This document shows positions 50,801 to 62,226 of a DNA stretch of 64,000 bases, piece after piece (position 1 is the stretch's first letter; each line of letters starts with the position of its first letter). The notes beneath the pieces were generated by a model. It worked only from the letters and a program-made list of their open reading frames with translations. It had not been told where the DNA came from and did not search any database. Made by a program: the position numbers and the translations under genes. This stretch comes from Dichomitus squalens LYAD-421 SS1 (taxonomy: Eukaryota > Basidiomycota > Agaricomycetes > Polyporales > Polyporaceae), in assembly GCF_000275845.1 (NCBI RefSeq), contig NW_006766883.1:718494-782493 (forward strand). The letters are read 5' to 3'.

Positions 50801-50983
50801 ACCAATGTCTGTACGAGCAAAGGCGAGGCCCTTCTGAGACGGGTTGAAGACGATGTTAGGAACGAAGCCACCGCCGCCGCCGATCTTGACATTCTTCCAG
50901 GTGTACGTCTGGGAAGAGACGGCGGCGACGAAGGTCACCGCTGCGGAGACAGACAAAGCCGTGAGGACCGTTGAGCGGAACAT
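47864..50983 (-). CDS. GH74 xyloglucanase with C-terminal CBM1
   Basis: Twelve exons (50672-50983, 50478-50615, 50303-50426, 50064-50249, 49886-50004, 49748-49833, 49238-49695, 49001-49181, 48348-48944, 48029-48294, 47943-47969, 47864-47889) encode 839 residues. A signal peptide ([20 protein letters not shown]) precedes the two seven-bladed propellers of glycoside hydrolase family 74: [67 protein letters not shown] and [14 protein letters not shown] Ser/Thr/Pro linker then leads to a fungal cellulose-binding module: [20 protein letters not shown], then CEKLNDYYSQCLSS, with the four cysteines and the aromatic face. Two introns split the module. GH74 enzymes cut xyloglucan in plant cell walls. 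Bond preference (endo or reducing-end specific) cannot be read here. A TATATA box at 51041-51046 lies about 60 bp upstream. Confidence 0.95.
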
Positions 50984-53035
50984 GCCTGAGCGATGCGCCA
51001 AGGTTGCTTGAGGAGGAATGCGAGACGTCGAGATTCATGTTATATACCCGGTCCATGACGCAGAGGAGTATATGGGAACTTCAAGAAGAAGCAATTGCTA
51101 CTGCCTCCGAGTATATTGCGAATGACGACAACCGGCAACCGAAGAATAGGCGAAATCAGCTGCAAAAGGTGAACCGTACACGATGGACGCGAGAGATTTC
51201 CGTGCAGTTCTGGCAAGAACCTCAGTCTTGTGCTGGAGATATTCCGAGGATCAATAACCTCAAATATGACCGAGATTATGCCGGGCGATTCCGCTGAAGC
51301 TGTAGCACATGTAAAACACAGAGATTAGGAGCTTAAACAGCATCCAGAAGGGTCAGAGAAGAAGCGGCGACGGGGGGTTTAATCCGACGCAATGGAGACA
51401 ACCAAGGAGGCACTCGGTGCCAATTCCCTCTGAACGAAGTCTAACCCATTCTATAGATCGGGTTGGCAGCCTAGGATTGCAGACAGATTGCCGCAAGACG
51501 ATCAATCTCGAGATCTATAGAAAAGTGGACAAACCCCGTTGCTGCGTTACAATTGAGAACTCTTCAGGCCTTTCGGACACGCAAAACCTGCTGCCGTATA
51601 ACCCGCATGGCATGCAGCATTTCGCCGCATACCCATAAGCTCAAGCCATGAACGCATGCTGTATGCCGACATTGCAGGTCACGGCGGTGATGACATTCCG
51701 CAGAATAGGACATCGATGGAGAGCACGAGATGTCTGGTCAGTTGACGTGATGCGTAGAGGACACACTTGTGCCTAGGTCTAGGTATCCTGAGCACAGCTG
51801 CTCCGCTACCGGAGAAACCTGGTCCACATGAGAGACCGGATGCAAAACGTGTACCTGAGAGAAGCAGTCAACGGTGAGGTTCATGGTCAGAAGCCATCCC
51901 ATAGCATATATATGCGTTTGACAGACCAGAAAGGATTGTTGCACAGCTCAGGCTGTAGTACGAACATCCAATTCAATTCAGGGATACTCCCAATTCGAAG
52001 TGACAAGACAAGAGAATCAATCAGCAAAAAGGCGTGTCCTCGTGGATCTCTCCTAAGCTTGAGGCCTACATGAGGTCTGCAGATTCCGCGAGTTCAGATG
52101 AAAGCGGGAAGGGGGTAGACGGCAGGTCTGACTCCGAGTCTGATCTGGCGGTCCGGGTACCCATCGGGAACTGCCGACAATAAGGGCACGGTAGGGCGCT
52201 CGGCCGGACACCATGGGCATATCATGATGGTTCGACCTTACAGTGCGCTAAAATCATGGAAAGAATTGTTTAAATGAGATTCGCTTGCAGTCACCTGAGA
52301 TATGGGAGAACCGTACAGACTAATTTCCGGCTGCTCAAGGATAGGTCAATCACAGATGAACTGTTCAGAATGTTTTGTTAGAGACCTGGTGTATATCCAT
52401 GCAGAAATTATTCAGAATGCGGAGGGTACATATACTGAATGTGATTCGCAGGTGATCTCCGATTAAATATCTCGCATGGTTGACAGATCTGTGATAGAAT
52501 GGTATTTATCTAGTCAGCCAAAATCCGATAGCATTGAGCTCCCATTGTATTGAAACCCTTGAACCATGGGAAAGATTATATCGGAGTTCATTTGTGAATG
52601 AACCTCACTATACCCTCCGCATTCTGAATGATTTTCGCATGAATATATACCAGGTCTGCAACAAAACATTCTGAACAGTTCATCCTTGATGTACTGAGCT
52701 TGACACAAGCAGTCACTAAGTAGTCCGCATATTTCTACCAGGTCTTGAGTTACTTCAGGCGGAGTTCATTTAGACAATAATAATTCACATGGTTTTAGCA
52801 CATCGAAGGGTCAAACCATCGTGATATGCCCACGGTGGGAGTGGTAACGTCCTTGCAGGTTTCCCTAATCCATCACAAGGCTTTGTTGTTCTCTGCAGTC
52901 CTATAGCCTCTGTGGGCGTGCGTAGGCCATGCCTTCGCTAGAAATCTATGTGCAGAGCAACATGAGCGTGCCACTCTTCTCCTCATATTCGTACTGTGCA
53001 TCCCGACGCTCAACCTCTACCATCGCATCGCCATA
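50984..53035. other. 2-kb gene-poor region containing a large foldback repeat
   Basis: Between the xyloglucanase and the kinase-like gene I find no supported coding model. The sequence is more AT-rich than its surroundings, and 52211-52835 forms a large imperfect inverted repeat listed separately. The TATA box and promoter of the xyloglucanase lie at the low-coordinate end. Confidence 0.55.
52211..52835. repeat. 625-bp imperfect inverted repeat (foldback / MITE-like)
   Basis: The left arm (52211 to about 52502) matches the reverse complement of the right arm (about 52540 to 52835), leaving a loop of roughly 40 nt. The best blocks pair GATGAACTGTTCAGAATGTT (52355-52374) with its complement at 52665-52684, TTCAGAATGCGGAGGGTA (52411-52428) with its complement near 52611-52628, and GGGCATATCA/TGATGG near 52215 with 52815-52831. 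Small gaps and many substitutions separate the arms elsewhere. There is no transposase gene inside. Such a shape fits a non-autonomous foldback or MITE-type element, or a locus giving a long hairpin RNA. Clear target-site duplications were not found. Confidence 0.8.
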
Positions 53036-55953
53036 ATGGCTCCAACAGTTGTACCCCCACGCCATACCGTTCCTCGACCATTGCCCCTGGAAAGAAAGGA
53101 GAAACATTGCTCTCCTACGCCGCCATCGCGCTCACCTTCTCCCGTTCGTGAGCTCTCCCCCACATTCAGCATCATTGACGGTCATGAAGGCGATGGATCC
53201 TTCTCTGGTGGTGAGCCTTCCTGCGTCAAGCTTGCTAGAATGAACACGGAAACCATCGACTGGGACCAACTGCGCCAAATCATCGCTCCCCATAGAGGCC
53301 GTATTCGTCACCATGAGTTTCGTGGCGTGAGCGGCGACGACGCCACTGTCCGTCCAATCACTCGCGCAAGTGATGAAACCGGGCTGTCTGAGCTCTTGTC
53401 CCAGCCGTATGTAGACCTGCCACCGCCGCTGTCTCCCAAACTTTGGATCCGGCCTCACAAAAACTCCTCGTTCCACTTGAGCCCTCGTCCAGTTCGTCCG
53501 GCTTCGGAGGACGAACGGAATGAGGCAGACTTGTCAGACTCAGAGGCGGACGTAGCTCCGGAGACTTACTACGAGGTTGCCTACATCCCGCACGGAAAGT
53601 ACGCTTGGGCTGCCGGTCAGCCTGCTGGAAAATTGCGTTCGTTGGCCCACCTCGAAGGTGAGTTCTGTCCTGGTGTGCCAATATAGCGGAGCTGACTATG
53701 GGTCGGACAAAGTCGCCGACCTCAGGCGCGGGGGCTGGACGTCAGCCCTAATGTCTGCAGTGATTGGCGGGCAGCCGATGAACGTGTTGTGTAGGAGGTA
53801 GGCGTGCATCTTAGTCGTGGCGGTGGCGGCGAACATCTACTGAAACGACCCACATGTAGTTGGCCTCGCAACGAGACAAGATCCAGCTTTCTTCGGGAGG
53901 TGCGTCATGGCCCAATGAGGGACACGAGAAAGATCGCTGCTCACACTCTGGACTGTAGTTCAAGCTGCTCTCCTCCGACAGCTATCTCCGTCCTCTCCAA
54001 GGTGTTGTCGTACCATGGATAATCAACCTCTACAACACCCACGACGTGATTCAGCTCTTCATGGAAGTGCCCCATCACTCTTTCTGGGTCGAGGCCTCTC
54101 CCTCCATGTCCGACGCGCTCAAGCAGCGTGTTGTCGAGGCGTATGCCAAGCTACATCGAGCTGGTGTACTGCACGGGGCGGTCGAAAAGAAAAACATCTT
54201 CATCGGCGGCGATAGTCGCGTCAACCTCGTGAACTTCTCGATGGCCCGTACCACTCGACCAATACCGGAGATCGGACTGAAGGGGTGTAGCGAGAGGGAA
54301 ATGGCGCTTGAGATGCGGAGAGTCAGGTTCATCCTCAACTACGGCACGGCACAAGACTACGAGCTTCGCTTGATGGACAAGGGTGACCGGCGCGCACTTT
54401 TACCTAGGATGTGGGAGGAATGGATCCGGGAGTACGAGCAGCCTTCGAGACGTTGGCTCGTTCCCGGTGGGACACCTGAGACGTACGCGGAGGCGGTGTC
54501 CGCATTCCAAGCAGCCGTCGTCGGCCTCGAGAAACAGCGTGCACTTGAGGTGGTCTCCCCGCTCCTCGTCTTGTCCCCCACTTCTCCGCTCCCTATCCGA
54601 AACAGAGCCTCACCTTCCACCGATCCTTCGTTATCGAGAAGCTGGCAAAAACGCAAGGCGTCAACTCTCCGCACTCTACACGGAGCGCCTCCCGCGAAGC
54701 GTCCGCGAGTGGGTGTCGCCGAGTCTGATATACCTCCTGTCCCCGGCCCAACATGGGAACGTAAGTTGCCATCGTCGCTTTCGCGAAACTTCAGCTAACT
54801 GTGCATCTACTTAGATACTACTCAGTGCTACTCTTGTGCTACGTCCGAGCTACCTAGGGCGTCTGCTGCGTCCGCCACCCCTCCGCTAGTCAAGGTCCGC
54901 GACTTCGCCTCCGAACCGTACGATGGTCCTCGCGGGTACTACGTCCCTCACCCTCCCACAGAGATGATTATGTCTTCTTATCGCGCCGCCTACATCCGCA
55001 ACGCAAACGCGATAACGTGCGGTCAGCTGGGGCTGCCATATTGGCGTGGCGATGAGAGCGAATATAGCCTCACCCCGCCTGGCTACAAGCGTCCGTTACC
55101 GAGAGGTGTGAGCATATCGCTCGGCACCCTGAAGCGTCAAGCGGAAGATATGGAGGACGAAGGTGGGAACGAGCGAAGGCCTTCAAAAAGGAGACGAGTT
55201 GACTCTTCACCTAAGTGGATCGTTCTCACTGCGGCATGGGAGGAGGCTCTAGAGAAGGATCAGACTATCCGATGGGATGCCGACGTTTCGCATTGCATGC
55301 CGTGGGACTACGAGGACATATCTGAGGGAGAGGCGATGAAGGACGCGCAGTACGAGACGGGTGGTCGCCTGACCGAGCCGCTGGCCCGTCCTCGTCATCG
55401 TGACATGCCGAATCCTTCGCGCGGTATTTTGAAGGCGACGTCACCTCGCAGAACCGTTTGCTATGACCTCAACGCTTGGCCACAGCACACAGAGGAGGAG
55501 GTACTGTCAACACCGCTCATGAAGCAATGCGGGCTAATCCCTCGTCCCGGACGAGTTCCGGGACGTAGTCCGTCTAGGGCGTCCGCGCCTGAGGCTGGGC
55601 CGTCCGCACTGTGTCGCGACCCTAGAACGAGCACCTCCGATTATCTTCTCACACGTCAGGAACCTCCGTACGCCACGGTCGATGAAGGTGAAGCACAGGA
55701 TTACCTCCATCCGCATACCTCTATCCTTGGCTCCATGACAGGACGTACGACCCGTGCTCCGTCTGTTCGCCTGACCCCTGCGGAAATGGACGACCTCGAA
55801 GCGCGGCAGGTGGAGGGGATGCTGTTCGCCTGGGATCCTAGTCTCACGCCGCATGAAAATTTGCTCGCGCTTGCTGACGCGGACGAGGAGATGCCGTACA
55901 AGATGGACACTGATGTGTATAGGTGGCTGAAGGAGGCCATGGGACGCCCGTGA
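53036..55953 (+). CDS. kinase-fold protein lacking catalytic residues (pseudokinase)
   Basis: Five exons (53036-53657, 53761-53797, 53860-53899, 53959-54760, 54815-55953) give 879 residues. The first 200 residues are Pro/Ser-rich. A kinase-like core covers about 200-400: EGVIGGQPMNVLCRSWPRNE in place of the glycine loop and lysine strand, FLREFKLLSSDSYLRPLQG, VVVPWIINLYNTHDVIQLFM, then LHRAGVLHGAVEKKNIFIGG and VNLVNFSMA. Related basidiomycete proteins have a Lys in the first segment, HGD in the loop and DF-type metal-binding residues. Here they are Cys/Arg, HGA (residues 305-307) and NFS (325-327). Only the loop Asn312 remains. The C-terminal 480 residues are disordered, with a basic cluster (NERRPSKRRRVDSSP). 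It probably acts, if at all, by binding rather than phosphorylating. Exons 2 and 3 are 37 and 40 nt. Confidence 0.72.
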
Positions 55954-57255
55954 GCCTGCGAGAAACGCTTTCGATCGAGTACTTCTGTGTGCATGTACTG
56001 TACTTACGCATGGAGCTCTTTCGAGCTCTTTCGTCTGCTTCCGTCTGGTAGCTTACAGACTTTGTGGCTGACCGCTTGATGTAATGTGGCTAGAGGTTCC
56101 GCGAGGCTGGTTCGGCTATTGCACTTCGATAGGTACGACTGATAGGGGTTCCTTAAAACAGATTCAAAGTTGGTAATCGACGCTTTCGGTGCCTGACGAT
56201 TAGGCCTAAGTAGTATTAGTGATGGTTGGTGTCTGTCGTGTGAGCGGCTATGAGCCGTCCTGGAGTTCTATAGACAACTTCCAGATCTCTGTGGGTTCCT
56301 AGGATGACTGAGCTGTGCAGGAGAACATATCTGACTTGATCGAGTGGGGTTCCGACATTTGCGGGAGATGGGAGAGGACGCCGCTTGCTACGTATGCCAG
56401 ATATGGACAGAAAGGGCGGTGGCTATTGTAGCGTGATAGGGAAGACGCCCGTCATCGGAAGTGAATGGGGTCCCAAGTATGGGCGGTCGCCATATGCACT
56501 GATCGCGACTGGCTGGGGGCCTGTCAAGAACTGTCAAGCCACGTACGATCTCGCACACTCTTGCGGCAGCCCAGACGAGCTTGTCCTCCCTGCGCACAAC
56601 GTATCGACCGGACAACAGCGACCGTTGATCGTACTGATGACAAGGACGGTGTTGTCCTGGTTTCGAAGATGCGCGACAGCAGGACATGAGTAGGACGCAC
56701 TCGCCTATGTGCATCAGGAAGTCGGTTAGCCTCGATAAGCCAGATACGGTGGGAAGTTGCGCGTGATGCTACCCCGCATCGGCTAGACTTTATCATATGT
56801 GCAGCGCGATCGTTTACGGGCATGTCAGGATTTTGCCGCCCAAAATATTCGGGACAGATTTGAGACCGATATGCCTTGGAGAGCCTCCCTATCTCCTTCT
56901 GGCTCTTCTTGGAGCCGTGACAGCTGACAGCATTGCCCCACAACGAGGGCCTAAGAATGGGGAGAAAAGTGCCGGAAAATATCTTTGGCTAAGAGGAGAG
57001 AGGACAATCTCGAGTGTGCAGGGAGTGGCGGTATCGGGATAAATGTGCAGCCGCGTACTTATCGCCCGCCTACGGCGACGGAGAACGGTCACCAGAGCGC
57101 TTGCTAGGCACTCGGAGGCCCACGGGTGTGGGGCTATATAACCCGGGGCTGGGAAAGAAGCACTTGGAAGACAAGGTTCACCACCTGTTGCATCACCTCC
57201 TCCATCTTCCTCCCCCGTACCGTCTTCCGTCGGTCTTTTACTGCCACCCGCCAAC
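55954..57255. promoter_or_regulatory. intergenic region and TATA-containing permease promoter
   Basis: A 1.3-kb spacer. A TATATAA box at about 57135-57141 lies about 115 bp upstream of the permease ATG, followed by a CT-rich leader. No gene is supported. Confidence 0.5.
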
Positions 57256-59588
57256 ATGGGTATCGGAGACAAGGACGATGGCTCGCCCGTCGTGAACCAG
57301 ACTATCGTGGAGAAGCGTCTGGACTACGACTCTGAGTCGCACACGGGCTCAGTTCACGCGGAGGGCACTTTGAAGCGTCAGCTCAAGAACAGGCATATCG
57401 CTATGATTAGGTGCGTGTACTGCTTTCCCGTTGTATTTTCGTTTCTAGACATCAGATGCTGATCGCGGTCTCTGCGACTTGCTAGTATCGGTGGTACGTA
57501 CAGCACCGGCATCCTCAGACAATTGTAGAGTCCAACCTCCGCTATCTTGCAGGTGTCATCGGTACTGGGTTGTTCTTGGGTACGGCTTCTTCACTGGCAC
57601 AGGGCGGGCCTATCGGCCTCTTGCTCGGTTTCCTGGTCGTCGGCACGGTCTGCTATAGCGTCATGGTGTGTCTTGAGCACTTGAGATACCGTCCGCACTC
57701 CGTATCTGACCCCGCTCCTCCATTGCGCTATGGCCCTTGCAGATCTCCCTCGGAGAAATGATTGCTTTCCTTCCTATTCCTGGTGGACACATCAAGCTGG
57801 CTGAACGCTTCGTGGATCCTGCTTTCTCATTCACGATGGTGAGCAATCTCTTATGAAAGTTCTGCGCTTGTCACGGTGCTGACAGTTGTCGAATTGGTCA
57901 ACCTGGTAGGGATGGAATTACTGTGTGTCACCACATAATCCGCTGTCCTCGTGACGGGATGTCTAACTTCCAGTCAGGGTACAACTGGACAATCATCTTG
58001 CCCGCGGAGCTAAGTGCGGCCGCCATCCTCATTGACTTCTGGGATTCGAAGGTCAACAATGCGGCATGGATCACAATGTGTCTCGTCGTCGTAATCACCA
58101 TCAACATGTTCGGCGCCGGCGCGTACGGAGAGGCTGAGTTTATCTTCGCGTAAGTACTGCAGTCACGCACGGTATCCAGTTCGCAATTAATCGACCTACA
58201 ATCCTGTAGTTCAATCAAGGTCATCACTATCGTTGGTTTGATCATCCTTGGTATCGTCCTCGATCTTGGCGGCGGCCCGAACCATGATCGCCTCGGTTTC
58301 CGGTACTGGAAGCATCCTGGTCCATTCGTTCAGTACGATAACATCGCTGGTGCGGAGGGCCGGTTCCTTGGCTTTGTAGCTGTCTTGACGCAAGCCGCAT
58401 TCTCGTTCATCGGCACTGAGATTGTTGCTGTAAGTCTCGCACCAGATATATCTTTTGCGGCCATTCTAGAGGAAATACTGACATCTTCATAGATTGCTGC
58501 TGGCGAGGCGAAGAACCCTCGTCGCAACTTGCCAAAGGCGATCAAGCGGGTTTACATCCGTATCCTACTTTTCTACATTGGTGGCGTCATCGTAATTGGC
58601 CTTCTCGTTCCCTCGAATACCAAAAATCTCGGTATCGGTGCGTCCAACGCCGCTAAGTCGCCTTTTGTCATCGCCATCAAGAATGCGGGCATAAAGGGTC
58701 TACCATCCGTTATCAACGCCGCACTCTTGACTTCGGCTTGGTCGGCTGCGTCTAGTGACTTGTACACTTCTTCCCGTGCACTATGTACGTTTCCAGCTAC
58801 CTCTCGGAACGGGGGCCATTTGACTGATATCATCGCAGACGGTCTTGCTCTTGCCGGCAACGCTCCCAGGTTCTTCACCAAGGTTACACGTGGCGGTCTT
58901 CCCATCGTTTCTCTCATCTTCTGTGCACTCTTCTCCTGTCTTGCGTACATGGGTGTCTCCACTGGGGCCGGCAAGGTCTTCAATTGGTTCGTCAACAGTA
59001 AGTCAACGTCTGCTTCTATGGCTGGATAATCACATTGACGGACTGCCGTCATAGTGACCTCTATCGCCGGATTGATGACTTGGTTCGGAATTTCCCTCAC
59101 GTATATCCGCTTCTACCGGGGGTTCAAGCTTCAAGGCTTTGATCGTTCAACGCTCCCGTATGCGCATTTCCTGCAGCCATTCGCTGCGTGGTACGCTCTC
59201 ATCATGTGCCTCATCATCTGCTTCGTAAGTCCTTTGAGACACAAGTTGCTGCATACAGTTTGCTGACTCATTACGCGCTTTTGGTTGGCAGTTTTCGGGC
59301 TGGGCTGTGTTCCTGAAGGGTAACTGGGACACCGCTACTTTCGTCACGAACTATCTCCCCTTCGTGCTGTTCCCTATCCTCTATATTGGCGCGAAGATCT
59401 ACTTCCGCACACCGCTCGTGAGGCTCGAAGAGATGGACTTCGTGAGCGGTCTGAAGGAGATCGAGGCTGATACCTACGACGAGCCCCCTCCGAGGAACTG
59501 GGTTGAGCGTTTCTGGTCTTGGCTGGTGAGTGCTCCGTCTGCGGTGCGATCCGGGCCTTTCCGCTGACTGGGGTCCCTTCAGATGTAA
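57256..59588 (+). CDS. amino acid permease (YAT/APC family)
   Basis: Twelve exons (57256-57410, 57486-57493, 57553-57665, 57743-57838, 57910-57922, 57978-58149, 58210-58429, 58493-58784, 58839-58997, 59055-59224, 59292-59525, 59583-59588) give 545 residues. The N-tail ends in LKRQLKNRHIAMISIGGVIG, and TM1 carries the substrate-binding GGVIGTGLFLGT. Other landmarks are ISLGEMIAFLPIPGGHI, GWNYWYNWTIILPAELSAAA, SFIGTEIVAIAAGEAKNPRR and ASSDLYTSSRALYGLALAGN. These are standard for fungal plasma-membrane amino acid permeases with twelve helices. Specificity (general, dicarboxylic or other) cannot be stated. Exon 2 is 8 nt and exon 5 is 13 nt; both are needed to restore the conserved IGGVIG and NYWYNW. 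The last exon holds only Met-stop. Confidence 0.95.
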
Positions 59589-62226
59589 AACGTCGTCCGA
59601 CGACCGATATCTATCCAACCTGCTGCTGTAATACTTGGGATCTGTTGTAATGCCCCATCATGCACATACGCATTGACGCGCATACTCGTGCAATGCTGTC
59701 ATTTACTGTACTGTAGATATATATAGGGATCTGTATATCCTGGACAACCGATTATATAGGAGGATCCCGTCTTATCCTCTTGGGAACGTTTCCATGTGTG
59801 CCCGTGCGGCTGCCGTAAACGCCGCGAAAGAAGACGTGGGCGGACGGAGTGGGTAGAGCAGCCACGGTGTGGATGGTCCCGCCTCGTGCCTTCAAATTCG
59901 TCCGCCGTACATATGGACCCATAGCGCTCCAACGCGGCAGGACAAGGCGTGCTGGTTGCGTGTTTCCTAGATATTCTTCGTCGCAGAGGGGTTACACAGA
60001 GACAAACAAATCTGGGTGCTGTGTCTACGGTAGGTCCGTCCCGAGACGTGGACGTCTCGCTATTTCGCCCGGTCGGAACACTTCGAGAAAAGTGCATTGC
60101 AGCCGCATGTTCTCTGTTTATGTTCACATAACGGGATCTGTCAACTATGGGACGCCGTGTCCCATCTCAAACATATCTTGACCCGAGCCATCCTGATACC
60201 CTCGTGCCTCCCCGTGTCCCATCGCTGTCCCATGTTGTTCACACCTTAGACAATCAATCTGATTCGCATACAACACGGTTTTGGTCGGATGAGCAAGGCC
60301 GTGATCATACAGTGGCTCAGGTCAGGCTGGAATCGCGATCGGACACAGTGTGCCACCGGTCGATCCTACCGGTGACATATTCAATGTGGAGTCTGCGGCT
60401 ATTGTATTGCAACTCAAAACGACAGTTGGTCAATAGGTACGGATGTATCATACCACGTGGTGCCCACGGCGACCACTGCATCGTGCCGAGCGTGCCTTCC
60501 CGTACGATTGTCGGATTCAAATGTCAAGGAAGATGTAACAGTATGTGTGCTGATATGAGACTTTGGACGTCATGCATCTGCTCGAGACTTGCATTGTCGT
60601 GGTACCTCGCTTGTGATTCAAGACGGGTCGAGACTGTCTCCGACATTGCCTCGGTCTGAGCCACGCTATACGTGACGCACAGTCGCAGCGCAGGTCACAC
60701 ATAGCGCATGTCGGAAACGCCTCCTGGCGCGGAGAGGTCTCAGGCATGCATCGATGGCGCAGTGCTGCAGAGCTCTGCGCCGAGTCTGCGGGAGGCGGTT
60801 GGTGATGTGAAGACTTGATCCCCCTACGAGACGCAGCTGCTACAGTACGGATGTCGTTTGACATGACATGATTATCATGATGTGCTCCGCTGATACGTGC
60901 GGGGCAGGTGCCAGATTATGCTCTTATGTGTCATGGTTCCTTGGTCCATGCGCGAGAAGTTTTTCCGCTGGAGAGGGCGCGAAGCGTCTTGATAACGCTC
61001 ATGGCGGCGGTATGGCGCATATGCATGTTACGGGATGACCTGTGTAATCGCCGCCGACGGTCGGCTATATCAAACCATTTTTTCACTTCGTCTACCTCAT
61101 TCCGCAGCGCGCAGTAGCAGGGTGAATGGTTAGAGGGTAGCAAGGTGAACGGGAGGGAGGGGAAATGATCGCGCGAGCACAGCGGAGACAGAAGCGTTCT
61201 TGCAGATTCCTTGCTGGGTTGGGCGGTATCTTCTGTACTTCCATCCCTAACCGTGGCGTCGCATCCTGACGTGCGGTGGGGTCTCGCTTATGGTGATGGA
61301 TTCATAGGTCAACTGCAGCCTGTGATGGCGGAAATCCGGAGGGGGCGGGAGCAGTGGGTCAACGCATATATTCAGCTATACTGTTGAGGACGGTGGACAC
61401 TAGCACTAGCACCGCGCTATTATTGTTGGGGATAAGAGGCCGGGCAGGTTCTTCTATTAGCAGGATATGAGAAGGCTTTAAATATGAGGGGGGGAGTTGC
61501 TGTACCTGGATGATACAATGATGGCGAACGGGGGTGCAGTGATGGATGATTCCAACGAAGGATATGCTGGGCATGGGAGCCTCATGGGAGAGCGGTTACT
61601 GCTGTTAGCGACGACATCTCCGACCAGAGGCAGAGCTACGCCCCGTCTTCACGTCGTCCCCTCCTCCTGCACATTATTCTGGACGCCCATTACGACCTCC
61701 CTGTCAGTTCCACCGACAGCCAGCAATTCAGCGCCGTATGCCAGGCTCAGGAATCGAAGATGATCTCTTGTCTTACAAGTCTCGCCCTCGGCTGCCCGAC
61801 CTTGACGACGGCGACGTAGACAGCCCGGTGCTGGGCCTCTGGGCGGACGTCGAGGAGAAACATGTAAGGGGCAGGAGGTCTGGTCACGGTGAGTGTTCCG
61901 TTCTACGCTGCGTGAGATGGACGGTCCGCAGGCCCAGAATGGGGCCTGGTAAAATGCGTCCAAGAGAAGCTTGCCCGGTACCGTAATCGCAGGCAGTCCG
62001 TCCGTGTTGTCCTCCGACCGCCATTCCTTCCTCCCGTCCTCGTCCTTGCCGGCTTCCTCACTCGCCCTGGCGACTGCCTCCACGCGCGCCCCGACCCCAC
62101 GGTCTTTCCTGGCCTCTCTTCCGAGTCTGTCTTTACAGCAGCTGATACAGTTGCTCCCCAGAGTTAGACTATCACCACTTCTCCGCCCTCTCCCCTCCTT
62201 CTCCATTCTCCCCTGGCAAAGCTGCC
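59589..62226. other. 2.6-kb gene-free stretch
   Basis: No frame on either strand shows a domain or a convincing splice structure. A plus-strand frame at 61738-61870 (Asp/Glu-rich, then a GTAAGG donor) could be an upstream exon of the following gene, but no in-frame continuation could be shown. The frame covering 61649-62320 on the minus strand looks like a shadow of GC-rich sequence. The final part (62040-62220) is CT-rich and is probably the promoter of the gene at 62227. Confidence 0.4.

Noticed and set aside
51000..52200. Scattered short open frames between xyloglucanase and the foldback element
   Set aside because: All are under 110 codons with no recognisable motif and no consistent splice sites.
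53658..53760. Possible frameshift in the kinase-like gene between exons 1 and 2
   Set aside because: A first reading with the acceptor near 53690 gave a broken frame. The acceptor TGTCTGCAG at 53760 restores an open frame with the expected loop sequence, so no frameshift is needed.
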